The notes: generated by a model from the sequence alone, not told the origin. DNA of 38,133 nucleotides from Flammeovirgaceae bacterium UBA2786 (GCA_002352225.1 DEIA01000018.1:1-38133); one strand, 5' to 3'; counted from the stretch's first letter, positions 16,618-24,928 are shown. Numbers and translations: made by a program.

Positions 16618-16693
16618 GATTGGTGATAATCTTGTATCTTCACCACGCGTTCTGAAATCCAACTAACCCAATCAAAACTTAATTACCTCAAAC

Positions 16694-18841
16694 ATGAAAC
16701 AAGCATTTTTTGCCAGTACGGCTTTTGCTTTATTGCTTACTGCCTGTGTAACCAAGCCTGAAACAACGTCTGGCATAAAACCACCTGTGGCCGAAAAAGT
16801 GGCCGACACCCTTACGGGAAACCGTATTGATAATTACTATTGGATGAGACTTTCTGACGAGCAAAAAAATGCAGATCAAAAAGACGAACAAACACAAAAA
16901 GTAATTAACTATCTGAATGCTGAGAATGACTATCTCAAGGCTTCCATGAAACAAACAGAAGCCTTACAAGAAAAACTTTACAACGAAATTGTGGGGCGAA
17001 TAAAACAAACCGATGAATCAGTTCCCTACAAAGACAATGGCTACTGGTATTATACCCGATATGAAGAAGGGAAAGAGTACCCGATTTATTGCCGCAAGAA
17101 GGGTACCCTCGAAGCAACCGAAGAGGTATTATTAAATGTAAACGAGTTGGCAAAAGGTCATGATTACTACTCTATAGCAGGATTAAGTGTAAGCGAAGAC
17201 AACAACCTGCTGGCTTACGCTGAAGATTCTGTAAGCCGCAGACGGTATACGATTTATATTAAGGATTTGCGCACGGGCAAACTGGTAGAGGAACCGGTAC
17301 CCAATACAGAGGGCGAGGTTACCTGGGCCAACGATAACAAAACGTATTTCTACACCCGTAAAGATTCTGTAACACTTCGTTCGCGTTGGGTTATTCGCCA
17401 CAAAATTGGAACACCCTATAAAACAGACCCGGTAGTATCAGAAGAAACAGATGAAACATTCTACACCGGTATTTATAAAACCAAGTCAAAAAAATTTCTG
17501 ATTATTTGGGCTGGCAGCACATTAACCAATTACTACCAGGTGCTGGACGCTAACACGCCAGAAGGCAAGTTCAAAGAATTTAGTCCTCGCGAACGCGGTC
17601 TTGAATATTCTATCGATCACTTTGGTGATAAATTTTATGTAGTTACTAATCTGGATGCACAGAATTTTCGTTTAATGGAAACCCCGGTTACCCATACTGC
17701 AAAAGCAAACTGGAAAGAAAAGATTGCACATCGTAAGGATACTCTCTTGCAGGGGATTGAAATTTTTAAAGACTATCTGGTGCTAAGTGAAAGAGCTAAT
17801 GCCAATACCCTCATGCGGGTTATCGATCAGAGATCAGGAAAAAAACATTACTTGGATTTTGGCGAAGCTGCTTACACAACCTATCCATCCATTAATATAG
17901 ATTTTGATACAGAACTGCTGCGTTATGGATATACTTCACTGGCCACACCCAATTCTACGTATGATTACAACATGCGTACGCAAGAGCGCACGTTATTAAA
18001 ACAACAGGAAGTTGTAGGTGGTTATAATCCGGCCGACTTTATAACCGAACGCCAATGGGCTACTGCCGATGATGGTACATTAATCCCGATGTCGATCGTT
18101 TACAAGAAAGGAATACAAAAAAACAGCAACAACCCAACGCTTCTTTACGGATATGGCTCCTATGGCAGCAGTATGAGCCCAACCTTCTCCTCCACACGCC
18201 TCAGTCTTTTAAACAGAGGTTTTGTTTATGCTATTGCACACATACGGGGCGGGCAGGAAATGGGGCGCCAATGGTATGAAGATGGGAAAATGTTTAAGAA
18301 GAAAAATACTTTTACCGACTTTATTGATTGTGCTGAGTATCTGATTGATGAAAAGTATACAACACCTCAACACCTCTTTGCATCGGGTGGAAGTGCCGGA
18401 GGGTTGCTTATGGGAGCGGTAGTAAACATGCGCCCCGATTTGTTTAAAGGTGTAATAGCGGCTGTTCCGTTTGTCGATGTAGTTACCACTATGCTGGATG
18501 AAAGTATTCCGTTAACAACCGGTGAGTTTGACGAATGGGGCAATCCTAAAAACCCGGAGTCATACATGTACATGCTGGAGTATTCCCCCTACGATCAGGT
18601 GAAACCTCAAGCTTATCCGAATATGCTGGTAACAACCGGCTTTCACGATAGCCAGGTGCAATATTGGGAGCCTGCTAAATGGGTAGCCAAACTGCGTGAA
18701 TTAAAAACCGACAACAATACCCTGCTGTTGCGAACAAACATGGAAACCGGGCATGGTGGTACAACAGGAAGGTTTAAAGTGTATAGAGAGACCGCGCAGG
18801 AGTATGCGTTCTTGCTGGATCTGGCTGGAATAAAAGATTGA
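16694..18841 (+). CDS. ptrB: Prolyl oligopeptidase family S9A, oligopeptidase B-like lipoprotein
   Basis: The 715-residue length and order fit oligopeptidase B (protease II): an N-terminal segment with RIDNYYWMRL and YLNAENDYLKA, a beta-propeller region from about residue 80 to 420, and a C-terminal alpha/beta-hydrolase domain. The catalytic triad is visible as Ser567 in GGSAGG, Asp652 in TGFHDSQVQYWEP and His687 in ETGHGG. RGGQEMGRQWYEDGK precedes the nucleophile as in the family. The N-terminus MKQAFFASTAFALLLTAC is a lipoprotein signal with lipobox LTAC, so the enzyme is probably anchored in the cell envelope. Oligopeptidase B cleaves after Lys/Arg in short peptides; exact specificity is not shown here. 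The next gene is another lipoprotein hydrolase 62 bases downstream. Confidence 0.9.
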   Translation: MKQAFFASTAFALLLTACVTKPETTSGIKPPVAEKVADTLTGNRIDNYYWMRLSDEQKNADQKDEQTQKVINYLNAENDYLKASMKQTEALQEKLYNEIVGRIKQTDESVPYKDNGYWYYTRYEEGKEYPIYCRKKGTLEATEEVLLNVNELAKGHDYYSIAGLSVSEDNNLLAYAEDSVSRRRYTIYIKDLRTGKLVEEPVPNTEGEVTWANDNKTYFYTRKDSVTLRSRWVIRHKIGTPYKTDPVVSEETDETFYTGIYKTKSKKFLIIWAGSTLTNYYQVLDANTPEGKFKEFSPRERGLEYSIDHFGDKFYVVTNLDAQNFRLMETPVTHTAKANWKEKIAHRKDTLLQGIEIFKDYLVLSERANANTLMRVIDQRSGKKHYLDFGEAAYTTYPSINIDFDTELLRYGYTSLATPNSTYDYNMRTQERTLLKQQEVVGGYNPADFITERQWATADDGTLIPMSIVYKKGIQKNSNNPTLLYGYGSYGSSMSPTFSSTRLSLLNRGFVYAIAHIRGGQEMGRQWYEDGKMFKKKNTFTDFIDCAEYLIDEKYTTPQHLFASGGSAGGLLMGAVVNMRPDLFKGVIAAVPFVDVVTTMLDESIPLTTGEFDEWGNPKNPESYMYMLEYSPYDQVKPQAYPNMLVTTGFHDSQVQYWEPAKWVAKLRELKTDNNTLLLRTNMETGHGGTTGRFKVYRETAQEYAFLLDLAGIKD

Positions 18842-18848
18842 TTTATGG

Positions 18849-18890
18849 TTTGGATTCATGGTTTGGATTAAAACCGATCATGAATCCAAA
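18849..18890. other. 12-bp-arm stem-loop between two lipoprotein genes
   Basis: TTTGGATTCATG (18849-18860) pairs perfectly with CATGAATCCAAA (18879-18890) around an 18-base loop. The left side also contains a direct repeat, ATGGTTTGGATT at 18845-18856 and again at 18858-18869. No T-run follows. The hairpin ends 13 bases before the ATG at 18904, so it could affect translation of the downstream gene or mark partial termination. Confidence 0.55.
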
Positions 18891-18903
18891 ACACCATTAA
18901 AAA

Positions 18904-19974
18904 ATGAGAGCTTCTATCATACTTTTATTTTGCACCTTCTACATATGGATAGCCTGTAATTCGAACGAACCACCTACGAACACCAACTGGACAAAGAACA
19001 GTTCGCCCGTACTCACACGAAGCGAACCTTATAAATACGATTTCTATGTGGCCAGCGATTGTTGGGTTTTGTATCATGACGGTCAATACAAGATGTGGTA
19101 TACAGGTGGAGGAGCTGTGCTGCCCGATGAAACGCTGCGATCCAGAATCTGCTACGCAACCTCTCCCGATGGGATAAACTGGGAAAAGTACGCAAGCAAT
19201 CCCGTAATGGATGTTTCAGTAGATGCGTGGGATAGTTTGGGAGTTGAAACCGCTTCGGTAATAATTGATGATGCCGCCCCCGCTAACCAGCGCTACAAGA
19301 TGTGGTATGCTGGCCAAACCTTAAACGATTATAAATATGAAATAGGGTATGCCTACTCTGCCGATGGTATTTCGTGGAGCAAGCATAGCACTCCGGTGGT
19401 TTTGGTTGGCGATGCAAATTCGTGGGACAATTGCTTCCTGGAAGGACCCTCTGTAATTAAAGATGGAAACACGTACAAAATGTGGTATGCCGGTTACGAC
19501 TGCACAATTAATGGGTTAGCTACCGATGGGAAGGTAAACATCGGTTATGCAACCTCTTCCGATGGTATAACCTGGACTAAGTATGAAAACAATCCCGTGC
19601 TCACCACCACTCAAAACACCTGGGATAAAGTTTATGTGCAAGATCCGCACGTAATCCAGTACAACAATGCCTACCATATGTGGTATGGGGGTGCTGATGT
19701 TTCAGACAACTATTATCAGCAAACTGGTTATGCCTATTCGGTGGATGGCATTCATTGGGAAAAATCCAATCACAACCCGGTTTTAAAACGCGGAACAACA
19801 GGCCAATGGGATGCCAATACATCTTCCTTTCCCTCGGTATTAATTAAGAATGATTACCTGCACCTGTGGTACACCGGAAAAGATGTGGAGCCTTTGCCTG
19901 CCTGGCCTGCACCATACTTTTGGGATCTTGGTTATGCTTCCAAAAAACTTCCTATATCAGAAAAGTTGGATTAG
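18904..19974 (+). CDS. Lipoprotein with five-bladed beta-propeller glycosidase fold (GH43/GH117-like)
   Basis: The 356-residue product begins with a lipoprotein signal (MRASIILLFCTFYIWIAC, Cys18). Five blade repeats are visible, each with a K/H-MWY-x-G core followed by a GYAxSxDGIxW strand and an NPVL turn: YKMWYTGGG, YKMWYAGQT, YKMWYAGYD, YHMWYGGAD and LHLWYTGKD. This repeat is typical of five-bladed propeller enzymes of the GH43/GH32/GH117 type, which act on plant or algal polysaccharides. Which acidic residues are catalytic cannot be settled by eye, so the substrate is unknown and a non-enzymatic sugar-binding role is possible. It probably sits on the outer membrane and may follow the peptidase gene in one transcript. 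Confidence 0.75.
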   Translation: MRASIILLFCTFYIWIACNSNEPPTNTNWTKNSSPVLTRSEPYKYDFYVASDCWVLYHDGQYKMWYTGGGAVLPDETLRSRICYATSPDGINWEKYASNPVMDVSVDAWDSLGVETASVIIDDAAPANQRYKMWYAGQTLNDYKYEIGYAYSADGISWSKHSTPVVLVGDANSWDNCFLEGPSVIKDGNTYKMWYAGYDCTINGLATDGKVNIGYATSSDGITWTKYENNPVLTTTQNTWDKVYVQDPHVIQYNNAYHMWYGGADVSDNYYQQTGYAYSVDGIHWEKSNHNPVLKRGTTGQWDANTSSFPSVLIKNDYLHLWYTGKDVEPLPAWPAPYFWDLGYASKKLPISEKLD

Positions 19975-20053
19975 CATGGCTATACTTTTTTAGTTGTTCT
20001 GGCTAATGCAAATGATAAGTAAAGTTTAGTAAGAGGTAGATTTGAAAATTACG

Positions 20054-20084
20054 CTAAATAAAAATACGGATGACCGAATCCGTA
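20054..20084 (-). terminator. Rho-independent terminator for pyrD (minus strand)
   Basis: On the minus strand the arms TACGGAT and ATCCGTA (plus positions 20078-20084 and 20065-20071) surround a 6-base loop and are followed by TTTTTATTT. It lies 68 bases past the pyrD stop codon. The rest of the 177-base gap 19975-20151 shows nothing clear. Confidence 0.65.
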
Positions 20085-20151
20085 ATACAAGCAGCCTGAT
20101 TCAATAGATAGTGTAACTAATGTTTGAATGTTACCGGATTGATAACCAATA

Positions 20152-21186
20152 CTACATCTGTTGCAATAAGGCTTTATTAATTCGGCTTACAAGGCCCGGT
20201 CCTTCATAGATAAAGCCAGTATAAATCTGAACAAGGTCTGCACCGGCTTTTAGTTTATCCAGCGCATCTTGTTCGGTCATAATTCCGCCCACGCCTATAA
20301 TGGGAAAATCTTTTCCAAGGGCTTGTCTTAAAAAACTAATCACTTCGGTGGAGCGTTGTGTTAACGGTTTACCGCTTAACCCACCTAAACCAATTGTAGA
20401 AATTGTTTCTGTTGAGGTATCCAATCCTTCGCGCGAAATGGTGGTGTTAGTGGCAATTACACCGTCTGTTTTTGTTTCTTTTAATATTGAAACTACATCA
20501 TTCAGTTGCTCATTATTAAGATCGGGTGCAATCTTTAACAAAACCGGTTTATACTCGGGTTTCGCTTTGCTTAGCGCTATTACATCGCTCAACAACTTCC
20601 GCAATGGTTCCCTCTCCTGCAATTCGCGCAAGCCTGGTGTATTGGGCGAACTTACATTCAGAACAAAATAATCTACATAAGGATATAATGTTTCAAAGCA
20701 GGTGTTGTAGTCTTCAAATGCACTTTCGTTTGGCGTTACTTTATTCTTTCCGATGTTCCCGCCTACAATAATTTTCGATTTACGATTCTTCAACCGTAGC
20801 ACAGCATCTTGCACACCGCCATTATTAAAACCCATCCGGTTAATCAGGGCTTTATCTTTAGGTAAACGAAACAACCGTGGTTTATCATTGCCCGGCTGCG
20901 CTTTAGGTGTAAGTGTTCCTATTTCAATAAATCCAAACCCGAAAGCAGCCAGTTCATCAATCCGTTTTGCGTCTTTATCAAAACCAGCTGCAAGGCCTAC
21001 CGGATTGGGGAACATAATTCCCATAAGGGTTTTACTTAGGCGATGATCTTTTATTTCAAAAAAAGACCGGATCACACTATTTACTCCCGGAATTTTTCCG
21101 AAGACTTTTAAGGCCGAAAATGCAAAATGGTGAATAGACTCGGGCGCAAATAAAAAAAGGAAAGGCCGAAGAAAAAATTTATACAT
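20152..21186 (-). CDS. pyrD: Dihydroorotate dehydrogenase (quinone), class 2
   Basis: The 344-residue protein matches class 2 PyrD in length and motif order: a short N-terminal amphipathic/membrane-associating segment (MYKFFLRPFLFLFAPESIHH), then AAGFDKDA, GFIEIGTLTPKAQPG, NRMGFNNGG, the FVLNVSSPNTPGLR segment carrying the catalytic serine, LLKIAPDL, ATNTT, GGLSGKPL and IIGVGGI for FMN phosphate binding. It oxidises dihydroorotate to orotate in pyrimidine synthesis, passing electrons to membrane quinone. The start is 2 bases past the stop of the DUF4136 gene, so they are co-transcribed, probably from the promoter at 21712. Confidence 0.96.
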   Translation of the reverse strand: MYKFFLRPFLFLFAPESIHHFAFSALKVFGKIPGVNSVIRSFFEIKDHRLSKTLMGIMFPNPVGLAAGFDKDAKRIDELAAFGFGFIEIGTLTPKAQPGNDKPRLFRLPKDKALINRMGFNNGGVQDAVLRLKNRKSKIIVGGNIGKNKVTPNESAFEDYNTCFETLYPYVDYFVLNVSSPNTPGLRELQEREPLRKLLSDVIALSKAKPEYKPVLLKIAPDLNNEQLNDVVSILKETKTDGVIATNTTISREGLDTSTETISTIGLGGLSGKPLTQRSTEVISFLRQALGKDFPIIGVGGIMTEQDALDKLKAGADLVQIYTGFIYEGPGLVSRINKALLQQM

Positions 21187-21188
21187 AC

Positions 21189-21707
21189 CTACTTCTTTCT
21201 CTTAACCGGTTTACCAAATTGCTTAAATCCTCGTTGCACAATTTGGCTAATTAATCTTTCACCTTCGGCACTGCTCATATTGGTAGTTGAATTGATACGC
21301 CAGACGAGAAAGTTTTTATTGTTATTCAAATCAATAATCAAACTTCCTTGTTGATAATCGCGAATATAAGTTCGTTCGGTTGATCCGGGTGTCATACCCA
21401 TGGGGCCTACATTTCCCATATCACTTCGCGAAAGCGTACCTACCACATACGATACTACCAAATCAGCTGAAGAATCAACTTGCTGTAGCCCCTTCTGCGT
21501 TAGTTCGTTGTTTATTGCTTTTTCAATCCATTTCTTTATTTCTTCGTCCGGCACCTTCTTTTGATCTTTAGGTGTAATAACTTCGGCATCGCCAATCCGA
21601 TATGTTTTGTATTGGGTAAAGTCATGGCTTTTATCAAACTCAACTTTTATTTCCTGGGCTTTTACTCCCACTGAAAATAAAACAAGTATAAGAAGCAGGC
21701 TACGCAT
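21189..21707 (-). CDS. Secreted DUF4136-domain protein
   Basis: The 172-residue product has a signal peptide (MRSLLLILVLFSVGVKAQ) and the DUF4136 pattern: FDKSHDFTQYKTYRIG near the start, a helix IKKWIEKAINNELTQKGLQ, ADLVVSYVVG, GSLIIDLNNNKNFLVWRI and a terminal helix ending IVQRGFKQFG. This envelope family is frequent in Bacteroidota and its function is unknown. It lies upstream of pyrD in one operon with a 2-base gap and has its own promoter-like box almost touching the ATG. Confidence 0.85.
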   Translation of the reverse strand: MRSLLLILVLFSVGVKAQEIKVEFDKSHDFTQYKTYRIGDAEVITPKDQKKVPDEEIKKWIEKAINNELTQKGLQQVDSSADLVVSYVVGTLSRSDMGNVGPMGMTPGSTERTYIRDYQQGSLIIDLNNNKNFLVWRINSTTNMSSAEGERLISQIVQRGFKQFGKPVKRKK

Positions 21708-21711
21708 AGCG

Positions 21712-21719
21712 CAAAGGTA
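21712..21719 (-). promoter_or_regulatory. Bacteroidota -7 box (TACCTTTG) for the DUF4136-pyrD operon
   Basis: On the minus strand TACCTTTG fits TAnnTTTG exactly and is separated from the ATG by only four bases (CGCT). A TTTG lies about 16 bases upstream as a possible -33 element. Transcription starting ~5-7 bases downstream of the box would give a leaderless or nearly leaderless mRNA. Confidence 0.55.
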
Positions 21720-21749
21720 CTGATTGTTTCTAAAACAAATTTGGGTTAT

Positions 21750-22667
21750 TTAACTCCTCGGATGAAACTCCTGAATTACCTGACGCAGGTAATCCCTGTC
21801 CAGATGCGTATAAATTTCAGTTGTTGTAATCGATTCATGTCCCAGCATTTCCTGCACAGCCCGCAAATCTGCACCGCCTTCAATCAGGTGTGTGGCAAAG
21901 GAATGGCGAAACGTGTGTGGACTGATTATTTTCTTTAACCCGGTTTGTAAGGCAAGTGATTTGATTACTAAAAACACCATTACACGGGTTAGTTTCCTAC
22001 CTCTTCTGTTTAAGAACACATTACTTTCAAACCCCTTCTGCACAGGTATGTGCACCCGTACTTCTTCCAGGTATATTTTTAAATATTTCAAGGCATCCCG
22101 GCCAACGGGTATCAGTCGTTCTTTATTCCCTTTTCCGATTACTCTCAAAAAACCAATATCGAAATACACATTGGCCAGTTTTAACTCCACCAACTCGGAA
22201 ACCCGTAATCCGGAACTATACAGTACCTCGAGCATGGCCCTGTTACGGGCCCCTTCGGGCGATGAAAGATCAATTGCTTCAAAAAGTTTAACTATTTCTT
22301 CGTACGATAATGTATCGGGAAGTTGCCTGCCCAGCTTAGGCCCTTCCATCAGGGTGGTAGGATCTTTTTCGATCAACTCTTCGAACAACAGGTATTTATA
22401 AAAGGCTTTAATGCCGGAAAGAATACGGGCCTGGCTAAAAGCACTCATCCCCAATTCATTTATATATTCCAGAAACGCCTGCAGGTGTTTGCCGGTTATG
22501 GCTAATGGGTTAAGCCCAACATATTTGATGTTTATAAATTGTGCCAGTTTTTCCACATCGCGTACATAGGCCTCTATTGAGTTTGCTGAAAGCGATCGTT
22601 CCAGCTTAAGATAAGTTCCAAAATGTTTGATATGACTTTCCCAGTTCTTCACATCACAAATGTGCAA
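21750..22667 (-). CDS. xerD: Site-specific tyrosine recombinase XerD
   Basis: The product is about 300 residues with the two-domain tyrosine recombinase layout: an N-terminal SAM-like core-binding domain (YLKLERSLSANSIEAYVRDV) and a catalytic domain with Arg in SSGLRVSEL, Lys in GKGNKER, HTFRHSF, LGH, and the tyrosine nucleophile in TTEIYTHLD. This is the chromosomal XerD type that resolves chromosome dimers at dif with XerC. No ATG start is available: the frame opens at a TTG (22665-22667), and a GTG at 22650-22652 gives MKNWESHIKHF, closer to usual XerD N-termini. An upstream in-frame stop excludes a longer form. It is divergent from aroQ. Confidence 0.93.
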   Translation of the reverse strand: MHICDVKNWESHIKHFGTYLKLERSLSANSIEAYVRDVEKLAQFINIKYVGLNPLAITGKHLQAFLEYINELGMSAFSQARILSGIKAFYKYLLFEELIEKDPTTLMEGPKLGRQLPDTLSYEEIVKLFEAIDLSSPEGARNRAMLEVLYSSGLRVSELVELKLANVYFDIGFLRVIGKGNKERLIPVGRDALKYLKIYLEEVRVHIPVQKGFESNVFLNRRGRKLTRVMVFLVIKSLALQTGLKKIISPHTFRHSFATHLIEGGADLRAVQEMLGHESITTTEIYTHLDRDYLRQVIQEFHPRS

Positions 22668-22674
22668 ATTATTT

Positions 22675-22682
22675 TATCTTCG
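22675..22682 (+). promoter_or_regulatory. Candidate -7 box (TATCTTCG) for aroQ
   Basis: TATCTTCG is a one-mismatch form of TAnnTTTG and ends four bases before the aroQ ATG at 22687. The box lies in the very short divergent space with xerD, so the upstream promoter elements would be inside the xerD coding region. Confidence 0.4.
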
Positions 22683-22686
22683 AAGC

Positions 22687-23103
22687 ATGAAGATACTGAT
22701 CCTGAACGGACCTAACCTGAACCTGTTGGGCAAACGTGAACCTGAAACGTATGGAAACCTTTCGTTTGAAGATTTTTTAAACACGTTGATGGCGCGTTTT
22801 TCGCAAATAGAATTTGAGTATTACCAATCGAACGTAGAGGGCGAATTGATCAACAAACTGCATGAAGTTGGATTTACCTACGAAGGCATTATTCTAAATG
22901 CAGGCGCCTATACGCACACTTCCATTGCTATTCATGATGCTATTGCTGCTATTAAAACTCCGGTGGTGGAAGTACACATTTCAAACATTTATGCACGGGA
23001 AGAATTCCGGCATAAGAGTTTAATCACTTCAAAATGCGCAGGGCTGATTACCGGCTTTGGAATGGAAGGGTATGCGCTGGCCGTTCAGTATTTTTTGAAA
23101 TAA
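22687..23103 (+). CDS. aroQ: 3-dehydroquinate dehydratase, type II
   Basis: The 138-residue product starts at the ATG at 22687 (MKILILNGPNLNLLGKREP); an in-frame earlier start at 22660 would overlap xerD and lacks family similarity. Motifs of the type II enzyme are complete: NGPNLNLLG, the ETYG segment with the catalytic tyrosine loop, YYQSNVEGELI, NAGAYTHTSIAIHDA and EVHISNIYAREEFR. It converts 3-dehydroquinate to 3-dehydroshikimate in the shikimate pathway as a cytoplasmic dodecamer (family knowledge). It is a single-gene unit ended by a bidirectional terminator. aroE of the same pathway is at 34276. Confidence 0.96.
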   Translation: MKILILNGPNLNLLGKREPETYGNLSFEDFLNTLMARFSQIEFEYYQSNVEGELINKLHEVGFTYEGIILNAGAYTHTSIAIHDAIAAIKTPVVEVHISNIYAREEFRHKSLITSKCAGLITGFGMEGYALAVQYFLK

Positions 23104-23136
23104 AAAAACCTGCCGAAAAATCAACAGGCTTTTTTG
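23102..23136. terminator. Bidirectional rho-independent terminator between aroQ and the YbjN-like gene
   Basis: CCTG (23109-23112) and CAGG (23125-23128) form the stem core, flanked by AAAAAAA on the left and CTTTTTT on the right, so a T-run follows the hairpin on both strands. It serves the convergent genes aroQ (ending 23103) and the minus-strand gene ending 23152. Confidence 0.7.
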
Positions 23137-23151
23137 TCCTATCGCATTTCT

Positions 23152-23619
23152 TTACTTAGGCCCATCGGCCGAACCACCCCCACTCTGACTGGGCTTAGGT
23201 GTCCAGCTTCCTTCAAATTTAAATTTCAATTTGCCAGCCCAGTCGCTGCTGTAAAAAGCAACTCGGTTAACGGTGGCATTTACTTCACTTTGATCAAGTT
23301 CAGCTGCTTCGCGCAAAAACATTACGTATGTCCAGTCGTTCTTCTTGCATATCCACGAGCCGTACAACGAGTGGTTGATTTCCAGTAAGTTTTGATAAAA
23401 ACTCTCCACATTTTTGTCGGGCATAATCAACAACGGGCTCATTACCTGAAAGTACCAGGTTTCGGGCCTGTCGGGAAAATTAAACACATCGAACCAAACG
23501 GTGGCCCCTTTGTAAATAATAGACCATTGACCTGGCTTTTGGCCACGGCAGGCAGCTGGATCTACGCCTAGCGAACGAATACAGCTCTCAACTAATTCTG
23601 AGGTTTTGTTAAAATCCAT
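23152..23619 (-). CDS. YbjN-like domain protein
   Basis: The 155-residue cytoplasmic-looking protein has no signal peptide. The layout fits the YbjN/type III chaperone-like fold: an N-terminal helix (FNKTSELVESCIRSLGV), two strands (WSIIYKGATVWFDVFNF, WYFQVMSPLLIMP), a helix (ESFYQNLLEINHSLYG) and a strand pair (SWICKKNDWTYVMFL), then a helix (SEVNATVNRVAFYSSDW). The C-terminal tail is Gly/Ser/Pro-rich and probably disordered. YbjN-type proteins bind partner proteins; no partner is visible here. It shares direction with hflX, 104 bases downstream of it, with a weak TATCTTGA box in the gap at 23661-23668 (minus strand). Confidence 0.65.
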   Translation of the reverse strand: MDFNKTSELVESCIRSLGVDPAACRGQKPGQWSIIYKGATVWFDVFNFPDRPETWYFQVMSPLLIMPDKNVESFYQNLLEINHSLYGSWICKKNDWTYVMFLREAAELDQSEVNATVNRVAFYSSDWAGKLKFKFEGSWTPKPSQSGGGSADGPK

Positions 23620-23723
23620 AAGTTTTGGGTGTTAATTAATGATTGATTGGTAATCAGAAATCAAGATATGGATTTGGGCATTACGGTACAAACTCGGTTT
23701 AGCGCCCTGCTTTTCCGGTATTA

Positions 23724-24878
23724 TTAAATAACCAGGTTAGCATCGGCCACATAATTGGGGTAAATGGTAAGGTGCTTTTTCTTTACAGCCTCAAAAAGCA
23801 CATTCCGCAATTCATTCAGGTTCTTCTTTTTTTCTGCCGAAATAAAAACTACCTGTTCAAAACCATGCTGCCGGTAATACCCCTTAAGATCATCTGTGTT
23901 TATTTCAGCTTCGTTAAGCAGATCGATCTTGTTCAAAACAAGAATAGTTGTAATGTTGCCGGCTCCCAGTTCGGCAAGCGTATTTTTTACTACTTCAATC
24001 TGGTTATCGTGGTATGGATGGGCTATATCTACTACATGCAGCAGAATGTCGGCCTCGCGTACTTCGTCTAGGGTAGATTTAAAAGATTCAATCAGGTGGT
24101 GGGGCAATTTGCGGATAAACCCAACGGTATCCGAAAGCAAAAAAGGAATATCGCCCAGCACCACTTTGCGCACGGTAGCATCAACGGTAGCAAATAATTT
24201 ATTTTCGGCCTTTACGTCTGATTTAGAGAGCAGGTTCATTAGCGTAGATTTACCCACGTTGGTATAGCCTACCAACGCTACCCGCACCACATTGCTTCGC
24301 GACTTGCGTTGGGTTTTGCGTTGCTTCTCAATTTTTTCCAGTTCATCTTTCAATAAAGAAATGCGGTACCGAATATTTCTACGGTCGGTTTCAATTTCGC
24401 GTTCACCCGAACCGCCCCGTGTTCCGGTGCCACCCCGCTGGCGTTCCAGGTGGGTCCACATCCGGGTTAGGCGTGGCAGTAAATATTGATTCATGGCCAA
24501 TTCTACCTGCACGCGCGATTGTGCCGTTTGGGCCCGCATTGAAAAAATATCGAGAATGAGCAGACTTCGGTCATACACACGGGTTTTTATCTCGCGCTCG
24601 GGTGTATTTACTTCCTTTTCAATATTACGAAGCTGAGAAGCGCTCAGATCATCATCAAAAATTATAGCCGATATCTGATTTGCCCCAACAAACTCTTTGA
24701 TCTCGGCCAGTTTCCCTTTTCCCACAAAAGTGCGCACATCCGGTTGGGGTAATTTCTGTGTAAACCGTTGCAATGTTTCTATGCCGGCTGTTTCAGCTAA
24801 AAATGCAAGTTCATCCAGATGCTCGCGGGTAATCTCAGAATCTTTATCGGCCAACGCCACTAATACTGCTCTCATCAT
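23724..24878 (-). CDS. hflX: Ribosome-associated GTPase HflX
   Basis: The 384-residue protein shows the N-terminal HflX nucleotide-binding subdomain (RTFVGKGKLAEI, IIFDDDLSASQLRN, VYDRSLLILDIFS, RAQTAQSRVQVELA), the Gly-rich loop GGTGTRGGSGERE followed by a long basic helix, and a GTPase domain with G1 GYTNVGKS at residues 204-211, G3 DTVGF, FKSTLDEV and G4 NKIDLL. HflX binds the 50S subunit and splits stalled or hibernating ribosomes after stress. A TAAGTTTG promoter box lies 16 bases upstream of the start. The ATG at 24878 gives a compact N-terminus, shorter than some homologues. Confidence 0.95.
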   Translation of the reverse strand: MMRAVLVALADKDSEITREHLDELAFLAETAGIETLQRFTQKLPQPDVRTFVGKGKLAEIKEFVGANQISAIIFDDDLSASQLRNIEKEVNTPEREIKTRVYDRSLLILDIFSMRAQTAQSRVQVELAMNQYLLPRLTRMWTHLERQRGGTGTRGGSGEREIETDRRNIRYRISLLKDELEKIEKQRKTQRKSRSNVVRVALVGYTNVGKSTLMNLLSKSDVKAENKLFATVDATVRKVVLGDIPFLLSDTVGFIRKLPHHLIESFKSTLDEVREADILLHVVDIAHPYHDNQIEVVKNTLAELGAGNITTILVLNKIDLLNEAEINTDDLKGYYRQHGFEQVVFISAEKKKNLNELRNVLFEAVKKKHLTIYPNYVADANLVI

Positions 24879-24894
24879 ATCATAAAAATAGAAC

Positions 24895-24902
24895 CAAACT
24901 TA
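24895..24902 (-). promoter_or_regulatory. Bacteroidota -7 box (TAAGTTTG) for hflX
   Basis: On the minus strand TAAGTTTG fits TAnnTTTG exactly and lies 16 bases before the hflX start codon, allowing a short leader. Confidence 0.55.
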
Positions 24903-24914
24903 GACAAACTTCCA

Positions 24915-24928
24915 GATTACCGGTAATC
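24915..24928. promoter_or_regulatory. 14-bp perfect palindrome in the hflX / exopolysaccharide intergenic region
   Basis: GATTACCGGTAATC is its own reverse complement. It lies 12 bases upstream of the hflX -7 box and ~130 bases before the exopolysaccharide operon, a position suited to an operator. No clear promoter for the plus-strand operon could be picked in 24929-25060. Confidence 0.35.

Noticed and set aside
21750..22667. Tyrosine recombinase as the integrase of a mobile element
   Set aside because: Its length and motifs fit chromosomal XerD, it lies among housekeeping genes, and no attachment-site repeats, tRNA or phage genes are visible.
22660..22686. Upstream start for aroQ
   Set aside because: It overlaps the xerD start region and adds residues not seen in type II dehydroquinases, which begin with the MKILILNGPN strand.
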